Assembly: GCF_010728725.1 (NCBI RefSeq)
Contig: NZ_AP022606.1
Location: 310,001-374,000 of the forward strand
Reading direction: 5' to 3'
Length of the DNA: 64,000 nt
DNA from: Mycobacterium branderi
GTDB lineage: Bacteria; Actinomycetota; Actinomycetes; Mycobacteriales; Mycobacteriaceae
Shown here: positions 8,948 through 17,479 of the stretch, one piece after another
Position numbering within the stretch: position 1 is the stretch's first letter
Layout of the letters: the number at the start of each line of letters is the position of its first letter
The notes under the pieces: model-generated
Databases searched by the model: none
The model's input: only the letters and a program-made list of their open reading frames with translations
Told to the model about the DNA's origin: nothing
Position numbers and translations under genes: made by a program

Positions 8948-9721
8948 ATGAACGAGCAGCTTCATTCGCTCTCCCGCGAGTTGGCCGAAGTGGGCCGACT
9001 GGTCGACGACGACGACGTCGTCAGTGTCGTCGACCGGATGGTCAGGCGTGCGGTGCGCACAATTCCCGGCTGCGAGCACGCCACGGTCACCGTGGAGGTT
9101 GCGCCGGGCAAACTCGAGACAGTCGCCGGCGGCGAAATCGCCTCGCTGGCACACCATCCCGACGAGCCTCGCCCATGGGAAGGCCCGATCCTGGACGCGA
9201 TCCGCTACCGCGAGCCGCGGCGGGTCGAGGACGCCGAGACCGAGCAACGCTGGGCGGGATTCGCCGAGCGGATGCGCAGCGCCGGTTTTCGCAGTTGCCT
9301 CGCGTTGCCGTTGCCTGCGTTTCGCCGGCCGTCGGTGGGATGCACGCTGTTCTCGCCTCGTCCCAACCAATTCACCCAGCACGTCATGGATTTGGTGATG
9401 CTCTTCGCGTTGCACGCCGGCGCCACCGTCGACAACGCCGCGCTCTATGACGACTCCCGCCGCCTGGTCGACCACCTGCATGCCGCGCTGGCCACCCGCG
9501 ATCTGATCGGTCAGGCGAAGGGGCTGCTGATGCGTCACTACTCGTGCGACTCCGATGACGCGTTCGACCGGCTGCGGCAAGCCTCGCAACACCACAACGT
9601 CAAGCTGCGCCACCTGGCCGCCGAGCTGGTCGGGGCTCAAGAGCAGGGCCGGCTCGAGCCGCTGGTGAACCGGTGGTTCGCCACTGGCGAGGAGCCCAGC
9701 GTGGCGGCCACCGCGACCTGA
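8948..9721 (+). CDS. GAF-ANTAR RNA-binding regulator
   Basis: 257 residues. The N-terminal ~170 form a GAF-like sensor domain. The C-terminal ~60 (from LHAALATRDLIGQAKGLLM) form an ANTAR domain, with the typical IGQAKGLLM helix and an alternating hydrophobic tail (AFDRLRQASQ ... LRHLAAELVG). ANTAR proteins bind paired hairpins in nascent RNA and prevent termination. The ligand and RNA target are unknown. The gene stands alone between ctpC and the cobalamin riboswitch, 46 bases after ctpC. It may regulate a distant target or the neighbouring operon; no ANTAR double hairpin was recognised by eye in that leader. Confidence 0.85.
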   Translation: MNEQLHSLSRELAEVGRLVDDDDVVSVVDRMVRRAVRTIPGCEHATVTVEVAPGKLETVAGGEIASLAHHPDEPRPWEGPILDAIRYREPRRVEDAETEQRWAGFAERMRSAGFRSCLALPLPAFRRPSVGCTLFSPRPNQFTQHVMDLVMLFALHAGATVDNAALYDDSRRLVDHLHAALATRDLIGQAKGLLMRHYSCDSDDAFDRLRQASQHHNVKLRHLAAELVGAQEQGRLEPLVNRWFATGEEPSVAATAT

Positions 9722-9759
9722 CCGCGCGCCGCCGTCGGCCACGTGCGAACGGCATGCAA

Positions 9760-9940
9760 CAATGTCGCCCGTAAGGCGATGACGATGCAGGAAGCCGGTG
9801 CGAATCCGGCGCGGTCCCGCCACTGTCATCGGGGAGCGACCCTCACACGCCACGGCCCGCGGGTTGGAAGGCGAGGCGAGCAGCGATCCGAGAGCCAGGA
9901 GACTCGCGTCATCGCGTCCTGCGACCCGGGGCGGTGTACC
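9760..9940 (+). promoter_or_regulatory. Cobalamin (B12) riboswitch
   Basis: The core is easy to recognise. GAAGCCGGTGCGAATCCGGC (9791-9810) runs on into GCGGTCCCGCCACTGTCA, the conserved GGTGCGAAnCC/GCGGTCCCGCCACTGT block of AdoCbl/B12 riboswitches. The B12 box GAGCCAGGAGACTCGCG is at 9893-9909. The leader ends just before the GTG of the binding-protein gene. In bacteria these aptamers switch off downstream transport or synthesis genes when cobalamin is plentiful. The outer limits of the aptamer are approximate. Confidence 0.95.
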
Positions 9941-9944
9941 CCGA
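9928..9944 (+). promoter_or_regulatory. Hairpin in the riboswitch expression platform
   Basis: CGGGG and CCCCG pair around a 7-base loop directly before the purine-rich GAGAGAG (9944-9950) that is the only ribosome-binding-site candidate for the GTG at 9963. The hairpin shares a base with that site. It could take part in hiding or exposing it when cobalamin binds, i.e. translational control. This is an inference from position only. Confidence 0.4.
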
Positions 9945-9962
9945 GAGAGCTGACCGACGTCC

Positions 9963-11048
9963 GTGTCCCGCGTGTCATGGGCGGCCCTCGCCGCTGCCAT
10001 TGCCTTGGCGCTGCTTCCGTGCGCCTGCGCTTCGCCTGCCGATACCAGCGGCCCACGCCGGAGCTGCATCACCGAATTCGACCCGGGCACCGATTACTTC
10101 CCGGATAAGTCGACGGTCACCGACGCCACCAACTTCACGCTCAGCTACCACCGCAGCTATCAGGTCCTGACCGTCAAGCAGCCCTACCCCAACGCCTCTC
10201 CCGAGTCGTACGTGCTCGTGCGCTGCGGCGCCCCGGCCCCGCAGCTGACCGGCGAGCTGGCCCACGCGCGGCAGATCACGGTGCCGGTCCCCAGCCTGTA
10301 CGCGGCGTCGACCACCCACCTGGGCATGCTCGCCGAGCTCGACCAGACCGACGTGGTCAGCGGTGTCGCCGCCGCGCAGGTCGATGTCGAGGCCGTGGTC
10401 GCCGCGCGGCCCGGCGTGCTGGTGACCGCGGGCACCGACGACCCGGGCTACGCCAGACTGCGCGACGCCGGCATCGACGTGCTGGCCGACGCCGAATGGC
10501 TGGAGGCCACCCCGTTGGGCCGCGCCGAGTGGGTCAAGGTGTTCGCCGCGCTGACCGGCACCGAGAAGAAGGCGGGCAAACTGTACGGCAAGCTGCGCGA
10601 CGACTACGGCACGATCGCCGAAAAGGCCTCCACCGCAAGGCCTGTCGAGGTGCTGTCCGGAACCATGCATCAGGGCACCTGGTCGATGCCCGGCGGCGGT
10701 GGCTACGCCGGGCAGCTCATCGCGGACGCCGGCGGCAGCTACCCGTGGGCCGGCGACTCCAGAACCGGCAGCCTGCAGTTGAACTTCGAATCGGTGTATG
10801 CCAAAGCCGGCCACGCGCCGCGTTGGCTGGTCACCAGCGACTGGAAAACTCTCGACGACGCGCTGGCGGCCGACATCCGGTACGGCCAGCTGACCGCGGT
10901 CCGCGAAGGCCAGGTGTGGTCGGCGAGCACCGACTACTGGGAGCGCGGTGTGGTCCGCCCGGATCTGGTGCTGGCCGATCTGGTGGCGATCCTGCATCCC
11001 GAACTCGACCCGGACCACCGGTTCGTGTTCTACCGGAAGCTGACATGA
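9963..11048 (+). CDS. ABC-transporter periplasmic binding protein, cobalamin/BtuF-like
   Basis: 361 residues with an N-terminal secretion signal (hydrophobic to about residue 20, then CACAS). The lipobox is poor, with Pro or Ala around possible acylated cysteines. The rest is a type III (FecB/BtuF) binding-protein fold: VTDATNFTLSYHRSYQVLTV at the start, DQTDVVSGVA and RPGVLVTAGTDDPGY in the first lobe. The family carries iron-siderophores, haem or B12. The B12 riboswitch directly upstream argues for cobalamin or a corrinoid. GTG start. The stop overlaps the permease start by ATGA. Confidence 0.85.
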   Translation: MSRVSWAALAAAIALALLPCACASPADTSGPRRSCITEFDPGTDYFPDKSTVTDATNFTLSYHRSYQVLTVKQPYPNASPESYVLVRCGAPAPQLTGELAHARQITVPVPSLYAASTTHLGMLAELDQTDVVSGVAAAQVDVEAVVAARPGVLVTAGTDDPGYARLRDAGIDVLADAEWLEATPLGRAEWVKVFAALTGTEKKAGKLYGKLRDDYGTIAEKASTARPVEVLSGTMHQGTWSMPGGGGYAGQLIADAGGSYPWAGDSRTGSLQLNFESVYAKAGHAPRWLVTSDWKTLDDALAADIRYGQLTAVREGQVWSASTDYWERGVVRPDLVLADLVAILHPELDPDHRFVFYRKLT

Positions 11049-12061
11049 GCCGGGCCGCAGCGGTGTTGACCGCATTGGCCGGCGGGGTGGTCGTGCTGGG
11101 TCTGCTGGGACTAGCGCTCGGGCCGGTGCGGGTGCCGCTGGCCGACACCACCCGGATTCTCCTCGGCGCGGCGCCGTCCGATCCGCGCTGGCAGGTGATC
11201 GTCGCCGACATGCGGCTACCGCGAGCACTCACCGCGATCGCGGCCGGCGCCGGCCTCGGGGTCGCGGGGCTGCAGATGCAGACGCTGTTTCGCAACACGC
11301 TCGCCGACCCGTACGTGCTGGGCGTGAGTTCCGGCGCAAGCCTGGGCGTCGCGGTCGTGGTGATGGCCACCGGAACTGGTTTTTCCTGCGGTGGCCGGGC
11401 GGGCGTCGTCGTTGCCGCCGCGCTGGGGGCGGCGCTGGTGCTGGCTGTCGTTCTGCTGCTCGCGCGCCGGGTGCGTTCGGCGGCCAGCCTGCTGCTGATC
11501 GGGGTGATGGTCGGCGCGTTCGGCACCGCGATCGTCAGTGTCCTGCTGGCCTACGCCGATCCGCAGCGGGTCCAGCAGTACTTGCTTTGGGGGCTGGGCA
11601 GTTTCGCGGGCACCGGCTGGGCCGACCTGCGGCTGCTGTTGCCGCTCGTGGCAGTGGGGCTTGCGGCGTGCGCGCTGACGGTGCGTCCCTTGAACGCGCT
11701 GCTGCTCGGCGAGGGTTACGCCCGCACGATGGGCATCGACGTGCGACGGGTGCGGTTGATCACCGTGGCGTCGGGTTCGCTGCTGGCGGGGGCGACGACG
11801 GCGTTCTGCGGACCGATCGCGTTTCTGGGGCTGGCCGTACCGCACGTGACCCGGCTGGCGCTGGGCACCTCCGATCACCGACTCGTGCTGCCGGGTGTGG
11901 TGCTGACGGGCGCCGCGGTCGCGCTGGGATGCGGGATCGTCAGCCAGGTTCCGGGCCGCGACGCGGTGCTTCCGCTCAATGCGGTCACCGCGCTGATCGG
12001 GGCGCCGATCGTCGTCGCCGTGCTGCTGCGCAGCCGTCGCGGTGTGGGGATGGCGCCGTGA
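11045..12061 (+). CDS. FecCD/BtuC-family ABC permease
   Basis: 338 residues, almost all hydrophobic, with about 9-10 membrane helices. The family signature appears as RLPRALTAIAAGAGLGVAG, followed by QTLFRNTLADPYVLGVSSGA, and the coupling segment GEGYARTMGIDVRRVR contacts the ATPase. Start ATG within ATGA of the binding protein; a longer in-frame reading upstream is an artefact of overlap. The GTGA junction with the next gene makes it the inner-membrane channel of the riboswitch-controlled importer. Substrate inferred to be a corrinoid. Confidence 0.9.
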   Translation: MSRAAAVLTALAGGVVVLGLLGLALGPVRVPLADTTRILLGAAPSDPRWQVIVADMRLPRALTAIAAGAGLGVAGLQMQTLFRNTLADPYVLGVSSGASLGVAVVVMATGTGFSCGGRAGVVVAAALGAALVLAVVLLLARRVRSAASLLLIGVMVGAFGTAIVSVLLAYADPQRVQQYLLWGLGSFAGTGWADLRLLLPLVAVGLAACALTVRPLNALLLGEGYARTMGIDVRRVRLITVASGSLLAGATTAFCGPIAFLGLAVPHVTRLALGTSDHRLVLPGVVLTGAAVALGCGIVSQVPGRDAVLPLNAVTALIGAPIVVAVLLRSRRGVGMAP

Positions 12062-13680
12062 TCGAATTGCGTGATCTGGCAATCGGTTACCGCAGCCGGG
12101 TGGTCGCGGCGGGCCTGCAGGGCCGGGCGAGCCGCGGCGAGCTCACCGTGCTGTTGGGCCCCAACGGCTGCGGCAAGTCCACGCTGATCCGTACCCTGTG
12201 CGGGCTGCAGCCGGCGCTCGACGGGCTGGTCCTGCTCGACGGCGACGACCTCGCCCGGGCGGGGTCCGGCGGGCTGGCCCGGCGGGTGGCGGTCGTGCTG
12301 ACCGACCGGATCGAGCCCGGGCTGCTGTCGGCGCGGGAACTGGTTGGGCTGGGCCGCATTCCGCATCTGGGTGTCACCGGCCGGCTGACCCGGGCCGATC
12401 ACGCCGTCGTCGACTGGGCGCTAACGGCGGTGGGCGCAGCGCATTTGGCCGAGCGGCCCGCCGCCGAACTCTCCGACGGCGAACGGCAGCGCGTGCTGAC
12501 CGCTCGCGCGCTCGCCCAGCAACCGTCGGTACTGATCCTCGACGAGCCGACCGCCTTTCTCGACGTGCCGTCGCGCGCCGGCCTGGTCGAGGTGCTGCGT
12601 GCCCTGGCCCGCGACCACGGTCTGGCAGTCGTGATGTCCACGCACGACCTCGAATTGGCGCTGCGCGTCGCCGACCGGGTGTGGCTGCTGGGTCCTGACG
12701 GCACGCTGATCGACGCCATCCCGGAGGAACACCTGTTGTCCGGCCGCATCGACGAGCTGTTCGCGCTGCGGGACAACGGCGGACGGGCGGCGCGTGTCAC
12801 CGCGCCGGATCCGTTGCGCAGCGCGCTGTACCGGATGCTCGCCCGGGAAGGTTGGGGCACAAGAGAACCCGCTGAGCTCGTCGTCACGGCAGCCGAGCCT
12901 GAGCGGATCACCGTACGCGCCGCCGGGTTTGCCGCGTCGACAACACTGAGCAGCCTGCCGGCGCTGCTTCGCGAGATTCCGCCGAGCACCCACCGGGCCG
13001 TACCGGAGTCGCAAACCACGGCGATGCTGACCGAATTGTCCACCGTCAGCCAGTATTTCGCGGTCGGCGTGGGGCCGGTCGATGGCGGTTGGCGGCCGCT
13101 GCAGCGGCTCTACACCGACACAGACTCGCTCGACGGGATCGTGCGCCGGGTGCAGGCGCGCATCGACGCCTCGGAGCACCGGGTCGCGGCCTCGACGCTG
13201 TTCCTAGGTTTCGCCGCTCGGCTGTGGTCGATCGGGCTCGGCGCGGTGGCCGGGTATGGGCTGCTGCCCGACCTTTTCCCCGGGCAGTTGCTGTTCCGGG
13301 AGACCGACGGGCAGATCCGGCTGCACCTCGAGCGCCCCGTCGCATGGCAGGGCGACGACCTCGAGCCGTTGCTGGCCGACACGGTCCTCGACGCGCACCT
13401 GGCCCCGCTGGCGGCGGCGTTGCGTCGGCTCGGCCCACTCTCGGACAAGGTGCTGCGCGGCAACTCGGCAGCGGCCCTGCTGGGCGCCGCGCGGGTCTTC
13501 GGCCGCGAGTCCGGCCGGCGCCTGGCTCACAGGTTGTGTTCTGACGAAAGACTCTCGGGCGCAATCTGTTTCGACGACGACGGCTACCGCCGTAACAGCT
13601 GCTGTCTGTACTACCGCACACCCGGTGGCGGGCTGTGCAGCGAATGCGTGCTCACGCGTGACAGAAAGGATGCGTCATGA
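12058..13680 (+). CDS. ABC ATPase fused to a FhuF-like 2Fe-2S reductase domain
   Basis: 540 residues in two parts. Residues 1 to ~255 are a complete ABC ATPase: Walker A GPNGCGKST (34-42), signature LSDGERQR (138-145), then Walker B VLILDEPTAFLD. Residues ~270-540 resemble the ferric-siderophore reductase FhuF. They end in the diagnostic C-C-x10-C-x2-C cluster (C515, C516, C527, C530), which binds a 2Fe-2S centre. FhuF proteins release iron from siderophores by reduction in the cytoplasm. Here, under a B12 riboswitch, the domain might instead reduce imported cob(III)alamin; this is inference. The gene is read without a break, so the fusion is real in this sequence. GTGA overlap upstream, ATGA downstream. 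Confidence 0.88.
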   Translation: MIELRDLAIGYRSRVVAAGLQGRASRGELTVLLGPNGCGKSTLIRTLCGLQPALDGLVLLDGDDLARAGSGGLARRVAVVLTDRIEPGLLSARELVGLGRIPHLGVTGRLTRADHAVVDWALTAVGAAHLAERPAAELSDGERQRVLTARALAQQPSVLILDEPTAFLDVPSRAGLVEVLRALARDHGLAVVMSTHDLELALRVADRVWLLGPDGTLIDAIPEEHLLSGRIDELFALRDNGGRAARVTAPDPLRSALYRMLAREGWGTREPAELVVTAAEPERITVRAAGFAASTTLSSLPALLREIPPSTHRAVPESQTTAMLTELSTVSQYFAVGVGPVDGGWRPLQRLYTDTDSLDGIVRRVQARIDASEHRVAASTLFLGFAARLWSIGLGAVAGYGLLPDLFPGQLLFRETDGQIRLHLERPVAWQGDDLEPLLADTVLDAHLAPLAAALRRLGPLSDKVLRGNSAAALLGAARVFGRESGRRLAHRLCSDERLSGAICFDDDGYRRNSCCLYYRTPGGGLCSECVLTRDRKDAS

Positions 13681-14237
13681 CCCAGACCGCCAGCCCGCCC
13701 GTCGTCGAGACCGAAGGCGGAGGGCGAGAACAGATCTGGCCGTTGCCCACCGACGAGCAGCGGCTCCTCGACCTGATCCACCTGTGCTTCGACGAGTACT
13801 GGGACGACATCTGGTTCGGTGTCCTGATCGAAGGTGCGGCCTGGGAGGTGGCGGCACCCTGCCCGCCCAAGCGCATCTCGATGTACGACGGGTACGCCAC
13901 GGTCGACTTCGGCCGCTGGCACTTCCATCTGTGCATCGGCGAGCACACGGCGAGCGGGCCCGAGCTCGGCCGGATCCGGAAGTGTTCGCGGGCCGAGATG
14001 TATCGCCGGCTCGGCAGCGACGGATACCCCACGTCGTGGGGCGTGCGGCTCTACAACGGGCGCGACGAACAAATGATGACGCTGATGCTGCCGAATCCGT
14101 TTCTGACCAACGACCAGCAGATCCGCGACGAGCCCGCATGGGGCCAACTGGAGCTGTGGGACCGGCTGCGCGCCACCTACCTCGGGCTGGGCCCTGACCC
14201 GCTTGACCGCGCCGGCAAGGGATTTCGGCACGGATGA
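13677..14237 (+). CDS. Conserved protein of unknown function in the riboswitch operon
   Basis: 186 residues, soluble, rich in Trp and acidic residues ([33 protein letters not shown]). Possible metal ligands include the H/C/H cluster HFHLCIGEH and two further Cys ([18 protein letters not shown]). I do not recognise a named family. It overlaps the ABC-FhuF fusion by ATGA, and its own stop overlaps the PPE start by ATGA. Translation is therefore tied to both, and a role in handling the imported cofactor or its metal is plausible but unproven. Confidence 0.8.
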   Translation: MTQTASPPVVETEGGGREQIWPLPTDEQRLLDLIHLCFDEYWDDIWFGVLIEGAAWEVAAPCPPKRISMYDGYATVDFGRWHFHLCIGEHTASGPELGRIRKCSRAEMYRRLGSDGYPTSWGVRLYNGRDEQMMTLMLPNPFLTNDQQIRDEPAWGQLELWDRLRATYLGLGPDPLDRAGKGFRHG

Positions 14238-15874
14238 CCGCACCCATCTGGATGGCCTCACCCCCGGAGGTGCATTCGACGCTGCTGCGCAGCGGCCCGG
14301 GCCCGGGCTCGTTGCTGGCAGCCGCGGGGGCATGGAACTCGCTGAGCACCGCGTACGCGGAGACGGCCGAGGAACTCACGGCGGTGTTGGACGCCGTGCG
14401 GGCCGGGGCGTGGGACGGCCCGACGGCCGAGGCCTATGTGGCCGCCCATGCGCCGTATCTGGCGTGGCTGATGCAGGCCAGCGCCGACAGCGCCGTCACG
14501 GCCGCGCAACACGAAACCGCGGCCGCGGCCTACACCAGCGCCCTGGCGACCATGCCGACGCTGGCCGAATTGGCCGCCAACCACGCCGCCCACGCGGTGC
14601 TGGTCGCGACGAATTTCTTTGGTATCAACACGATTCCGATCGCACTGAACGAAGCCGACTATGTGCGGATGTGGATTCAGGCCGCCACGGTGATGGCCAC
14701 GTACCAGAGCGTCACCACCGCCGCGGTGAGCACCACGCCCGCCACCACCGCGGCGCCGGCAATCATGAAAACCGATGCGGCCGCGACGTCGTCCGACGCG
14801 CCGTCGGGCACCGACGACTTGTCTGCGATCGAGCAATTCCTGGACCAGATCGGATATACCGACTTCTACAACAACTTTCTGGAACCGCTGGCCAACCTGT
14901 TCTCGTCGCTGGCCTACCTTTATCCGGAGTTTCCCTGGCTCCCGGTGACCGGCAATCCGCTTTTTCACCTCAGCCCGACCAACATCGCGTGGTTTCTGGC
15001 CGTTCCGCTCGACCCGGGTTCGTATGCTGCGATTCTGGCCGGCAACTTCGCGACCAACGCGGCCGAGATCGCGGCGGCGTTGGCTACCGGAAACCCCGGA
15101 ACTGTGCTCATCACACTGGGATTCGTCACTGTCGAGGCTATCGGCTTTACCGTGACCGACACCATCCAGTTGCTTCACTACCTGATCCAACAGACCGTCA
15201 CACTGATCCCGGTCATTCTGCCGCTGGCCGCCGCCTCCGTGGTTCCGCTGGGCGCCGCTCCAGGTGCGGCGGGCGGCGTCGTGGGCTTGGCGGGGTTGGC
15301 TGGGTTGGCCGGTCTTTCTCCTCCCACCGTGGCGCCGGTTGCGCCGCCGCCTGTTGCGGCGCTCGCGCCGAGCATGCCTTCGGCCCCCGCTCCGGCTCCC
15401 GCCCCCGCACCAGCTCCGGCGTCGGCGCCCGCGGCTGCCCCCGCGCCACCTGCGCCCGGCGCCCCTCCGCCGACGCCGTCGCCGCCGACGCTGAACACGA
15501 TGCACGCCTTCGGCTACATGGTTGGTGGCCTGAGCGCAGATGCCCGGCGAGCGGCCAGTACCCGTTCGCGCCAGAGGAAAGCGCCGGATCCCTACACCGC
15601 TGCGGCGCCGGTGGCCGCCGCCACGCCGGAGGAGGAGGCGCAGGCGCGTCGGCGACGGCGGGTGAAGGTCAGCCAGCTCGGCCGCGGCTACGAGTACATG
15701 GACCTCGAAGCGGACGAGCCGTTGGAGTCCGATCGGGGCGCGGGAAGCCTCGGCTTCGCCGGAACCGTCCGCAAGCAGACCGCCAGCGCGGCGGGATTGA
15801 CCCGGCTGTCCGACGACTTCGGCGGAGGCCCGCGCATGCCGATGATGCCGGGCACGTGGGACCCCGAGGGTTGA
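14234..15874 (+). CDS. PPE-family protein, PPE2-like
   Basis: 546 residues. The N-terminal ~170 are a PPE domain ([15 protein letters not shown], a WDGP WxG-like turn, [14 protein letters not shown]). A hydrophobic middle region follows, then an Ala/Pro-rich stretch (about 380-420), a basic run R472-R476 with VKV, and a C-terminus ending [10 protein letters not shown]. From memory this is the architecture of M. tuberculosis PPE2 (Rv0256c), whose gene is also preceded by a B12 riboswitch and followed by cobQ1-cobU. PPE2 has been reported to enter host nuclei through its basic motif. Here it is the last gene of a B12-type import operon (ATGA overlap), suggesting a role in getting corrinoids across the outer membrane. 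Confidence 0.93.
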   Translation: MTAPIWMASPPEVHSTLLRSGPGPGSLLAAAGAWNSLSTAYAETAEELTAVLDAVRAGAWDGPTAEAYVAAHAPYLAWLMQASADSAVTAAQHETAAAAYTSALATMPTLAELAANHAAHAVLVATNFFGINTIPIALNEADYVRMWIQAATVMATYQSVTTAAVSTTPATTAAPAIMKTDAAATSSDAPSGTDDLSAIEQFLDQIGYTDFYNNFLEPLANLFSSLAYLYPEFPWLPVTGNPLFHLSPTNIAWFLAVPLDPGSYAAILAGNFATNAAEIAAALATGNPGTVLITLGFVTVEAIGFTVTDTIQLLHYLIQQTVTLIPVILPLAAASVVPLGAAPGAAGGVVGLAGLAGLAGLSPPTVAPVAPPPVAALAPSMPSAPAPAPAPAPAPASAPAAAPAPPAPGAPPPTPSPPTLNTMHAFGYMVGGLSADARRAASTRSRQRKAPDPYTAAAPVAAATPEEEAQARRRRRVKVSQLGRGYEYMDLEADEPLESDRGAGSLGFAGTVRKQTASAAGLTRLSDDFGGGPRMPMMPGTWDPEG

Positions 15875-15877
15875 CGG

Positions 15878-16543
15878 TCAGCAGGCGCAGTTCTCGCCGC
15901 GCCAGGAGCGGACGCCCTGCCACACTGCGACGACGGCAACGGCCAGCCCGATCGCGGGGTCAAGCCACCAGCCGCCGGGCCACCACGCAGTCACCACCAG
16001 GCCGAGCATGACTGCGGCGGCCTGTGCTCCGCACAGGTAGTTCTGGGTGCCTTCGCCGGCGGTGGCCGCCGACCCCAACCGCACGGCCAGGATGTGCTTG
16101 GCCCGGCCGAGCGTCGGCATCAGGAGCAGGGCGAGCGCCGTCAAGGCAATCCCGATCACCGAGGTGTCGGCGTGGCGCTCGTCGAAAAGGTGGTGCAGGG
16201 ATTCCGCGGCGATGTAGGGGGCGGTCAGCCAGAACGACAACGCGACGCCGCGCTGGGCGCGTCGTTCGGCGGTGTCGGACAGGGTGCGCCGGCCGCTGAA
16301 CCGCCACACCACCATCGCACTCGCCAGCCCCTCCGGGGCGCTGCCCAGCGCCCAGCCGGTCAGCGCGATCGATCCGACCGCCAGGCCCTGCCATAACCCC
16401 ACGACACCCTCGGCGAGCATCGCGACCAGGCTGACCCAGGCCAGCCGTCGCGCCCACCGGGCCCGTCGATGCCACGTCTCGTCGCGCGTGCAGCAGGTGT
16501 GGTCGACGAGACCGACGGGATCGTGGGAGTGAGAGACGGTCAC
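15878..16543 (-). CDS. CDF-like integral membrane protein (probable Rv3271c counterpart)
   Basis: 221 residues with about 5-6 membrane helices, resembling a shortened cation diffusion facilitator. Where active CDF pumps carry HxxxD/DxxxD metal ligands in helices 2 and 5, this protein has [15 protein letters not shown] and [11 protein letters not shown], so the usual site is missing. The ends are rich in His and Cys ([21 protein letters not shown]). GTG start. It converges on the PPE gene with three bases between stops and is divergent from the methyltransferase by 33 bases. Metal transport is uncertain; a degenerate or specialised transporter is possible. Confidence 0.8.
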   Translation of the reverse strand: MTVSHSHDPVGLVDHTCCTRDETWHRRARWARRLAWVSLVAMLAEGVVGLWQGLAVGSIALTGWALGSAPEGLASAMVVWRFSGRRTLSDTAERRAQRGVALSFWLTAPYIAAESLHHLFDERHADTSVIGIALTALALLLMPTLGRAKHILAVRLGSAATAGEGTQNYLCGAQAAAVMLGLVVTAWWPGGWWLDPAIGLAVAVVAVWQGVRSWRGENCAC

Positions 16544-16576
16544 CAGGCGATCGTAGAGGTCGTTACGCTGCTGAGC

Positions 16577-17479
16577 ATGTCACGTACCGACAACGACACG
16601 TGGGACCTGGCAACAAGCGTCGGCGCCACCGCCACGATGGTGGCCGCGGGACGGGCCCGTGCCACCAGGGCCGGACTCATCGACGACCGGTTCGCCGAGC
16701 CGCTTGTTAGGGCGGTGGGCGTGGACTTCTTCACCCGGTGGGCCGCCGGCGAACTCGACGCCGCGGAGGTCGACATTCCCGGCCACGCGTGGGGCATGCA
16801 GCCGATGACCGACCTGCTGACCGTGCGCACCCGCTTTATCGACAGCTTTGTCGCCGACGCCGCGGCGGCCGGCGTCCGCCAGACGGTCATCTTGGCCTCG
16901 GGGCTGGATGCGCGCGGCTACCGGTTGTCGTGGCCCGCCGATATGACGGTCTACGAGATCGATCAGCCACAGGTCCTCGAATTCAAGGCCAGCACTGTGG
17001 CCGAGCTTGGCGCCGAGCCGACCACCGAGCTGCGCGCGGTCCCGATCGACCTGCGCCACGACTGGCCGGCCGCGCTGCGGGAGGCCGGGTTCGACGTGCG
17101 GCGGCCCGCCGCCTGGATCGCCGAGGGTCTGCTGGCGTTCCTGCCGCCGGAGGCTCAGGATCGCTTGCTGGACAACATCACCGCGCTCAGCGCCGAAGGC
17201 AGCCGGCTGGTCGCGGAGATTTTCCTGAATTCCCCGGAGTCCCTACAGGTGATGCATACCGCAGCGCAGAAATGGTACGAGCATGGTTTGGACGCCCGCA
17301 TCGACGACCTGTGGTACGCCGGCGGGCGTCACGACGTGGCAACCTATCTGGACGAGCGAGGCTGGCGCACCACGCGCACGCTGGCCAGTCAGTTGTTGTC
17401 CGACAACGGTTTACCGATCCCGCCGCGCAGCGACGCCGAATCCGCCGAGAACTACTACTGCACCGCAGTTCGCTCGTGA
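16577..17479 (+). CDS. Class I SAM-dependent methyltransferase (TIGR00027 family)
   Basis: 300 residues of a family that is multiplied in mycobacteria, related to leucine carboxyl methyltransferases. Family marks: [21 protein letters not shown] at the start, the SAM-binding [26 protein letters not shown] with the acidic residue expected to bind the ribose, and [17 protein letters not shown]. The ATG at 16577 is chosen over a longer reading that would cross the divergent gene. The substrate is unknown. The stop overlaps the next gene by GTGA, so it is cotranscribed with the CoA-transferase. Confidence 0.88.
   Translation: MSRTDNDTWDLATSVGATATMVAAGRARATRAGLIDDRFAEPLVRAVGVDFFTRWAAGELDAAEVDIPGHAWGMQPMTDLLTVRTRFIDSFVADAAAAGVRQTVILASGLDARGYRLSWPADMTVYEIDQPQVLEFKASTVAELGAEPTTELRAVPIDLRHDWPAALREAGFDVRRPAAWIAEGLLAFLPPEAQDRLLDNITALSAEGSRLVAEIFLNSPESLQVMHTAAQKWYEHGLDARIDDLWYAGGRHDVATYLDERGWRTTRTLASQLLSDNGLPIPPRSDAESAENYYCTAVRS

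Noticed and set aside
15370..15440. Repetitive Pro/Ala-coding stretch considered as a CRISPR-like or VNTR array
   Set aside because: It is coding low-complexity sequence inside the PPE protein; repeats are short and without spacers.
14203..16011. 602-codon plus-strand frame overlapping the PPE2-like gene
   Set aside because: Different frame from the PPE gene, Arg/Gly/His-rich, no domain; the PPE reading has clear family similarity.
16469..16576. Longer start for the SAM methyltransferase
   Set aside because: It would overlap the divergent gene, and the family begins at [12 protein letters not shown].
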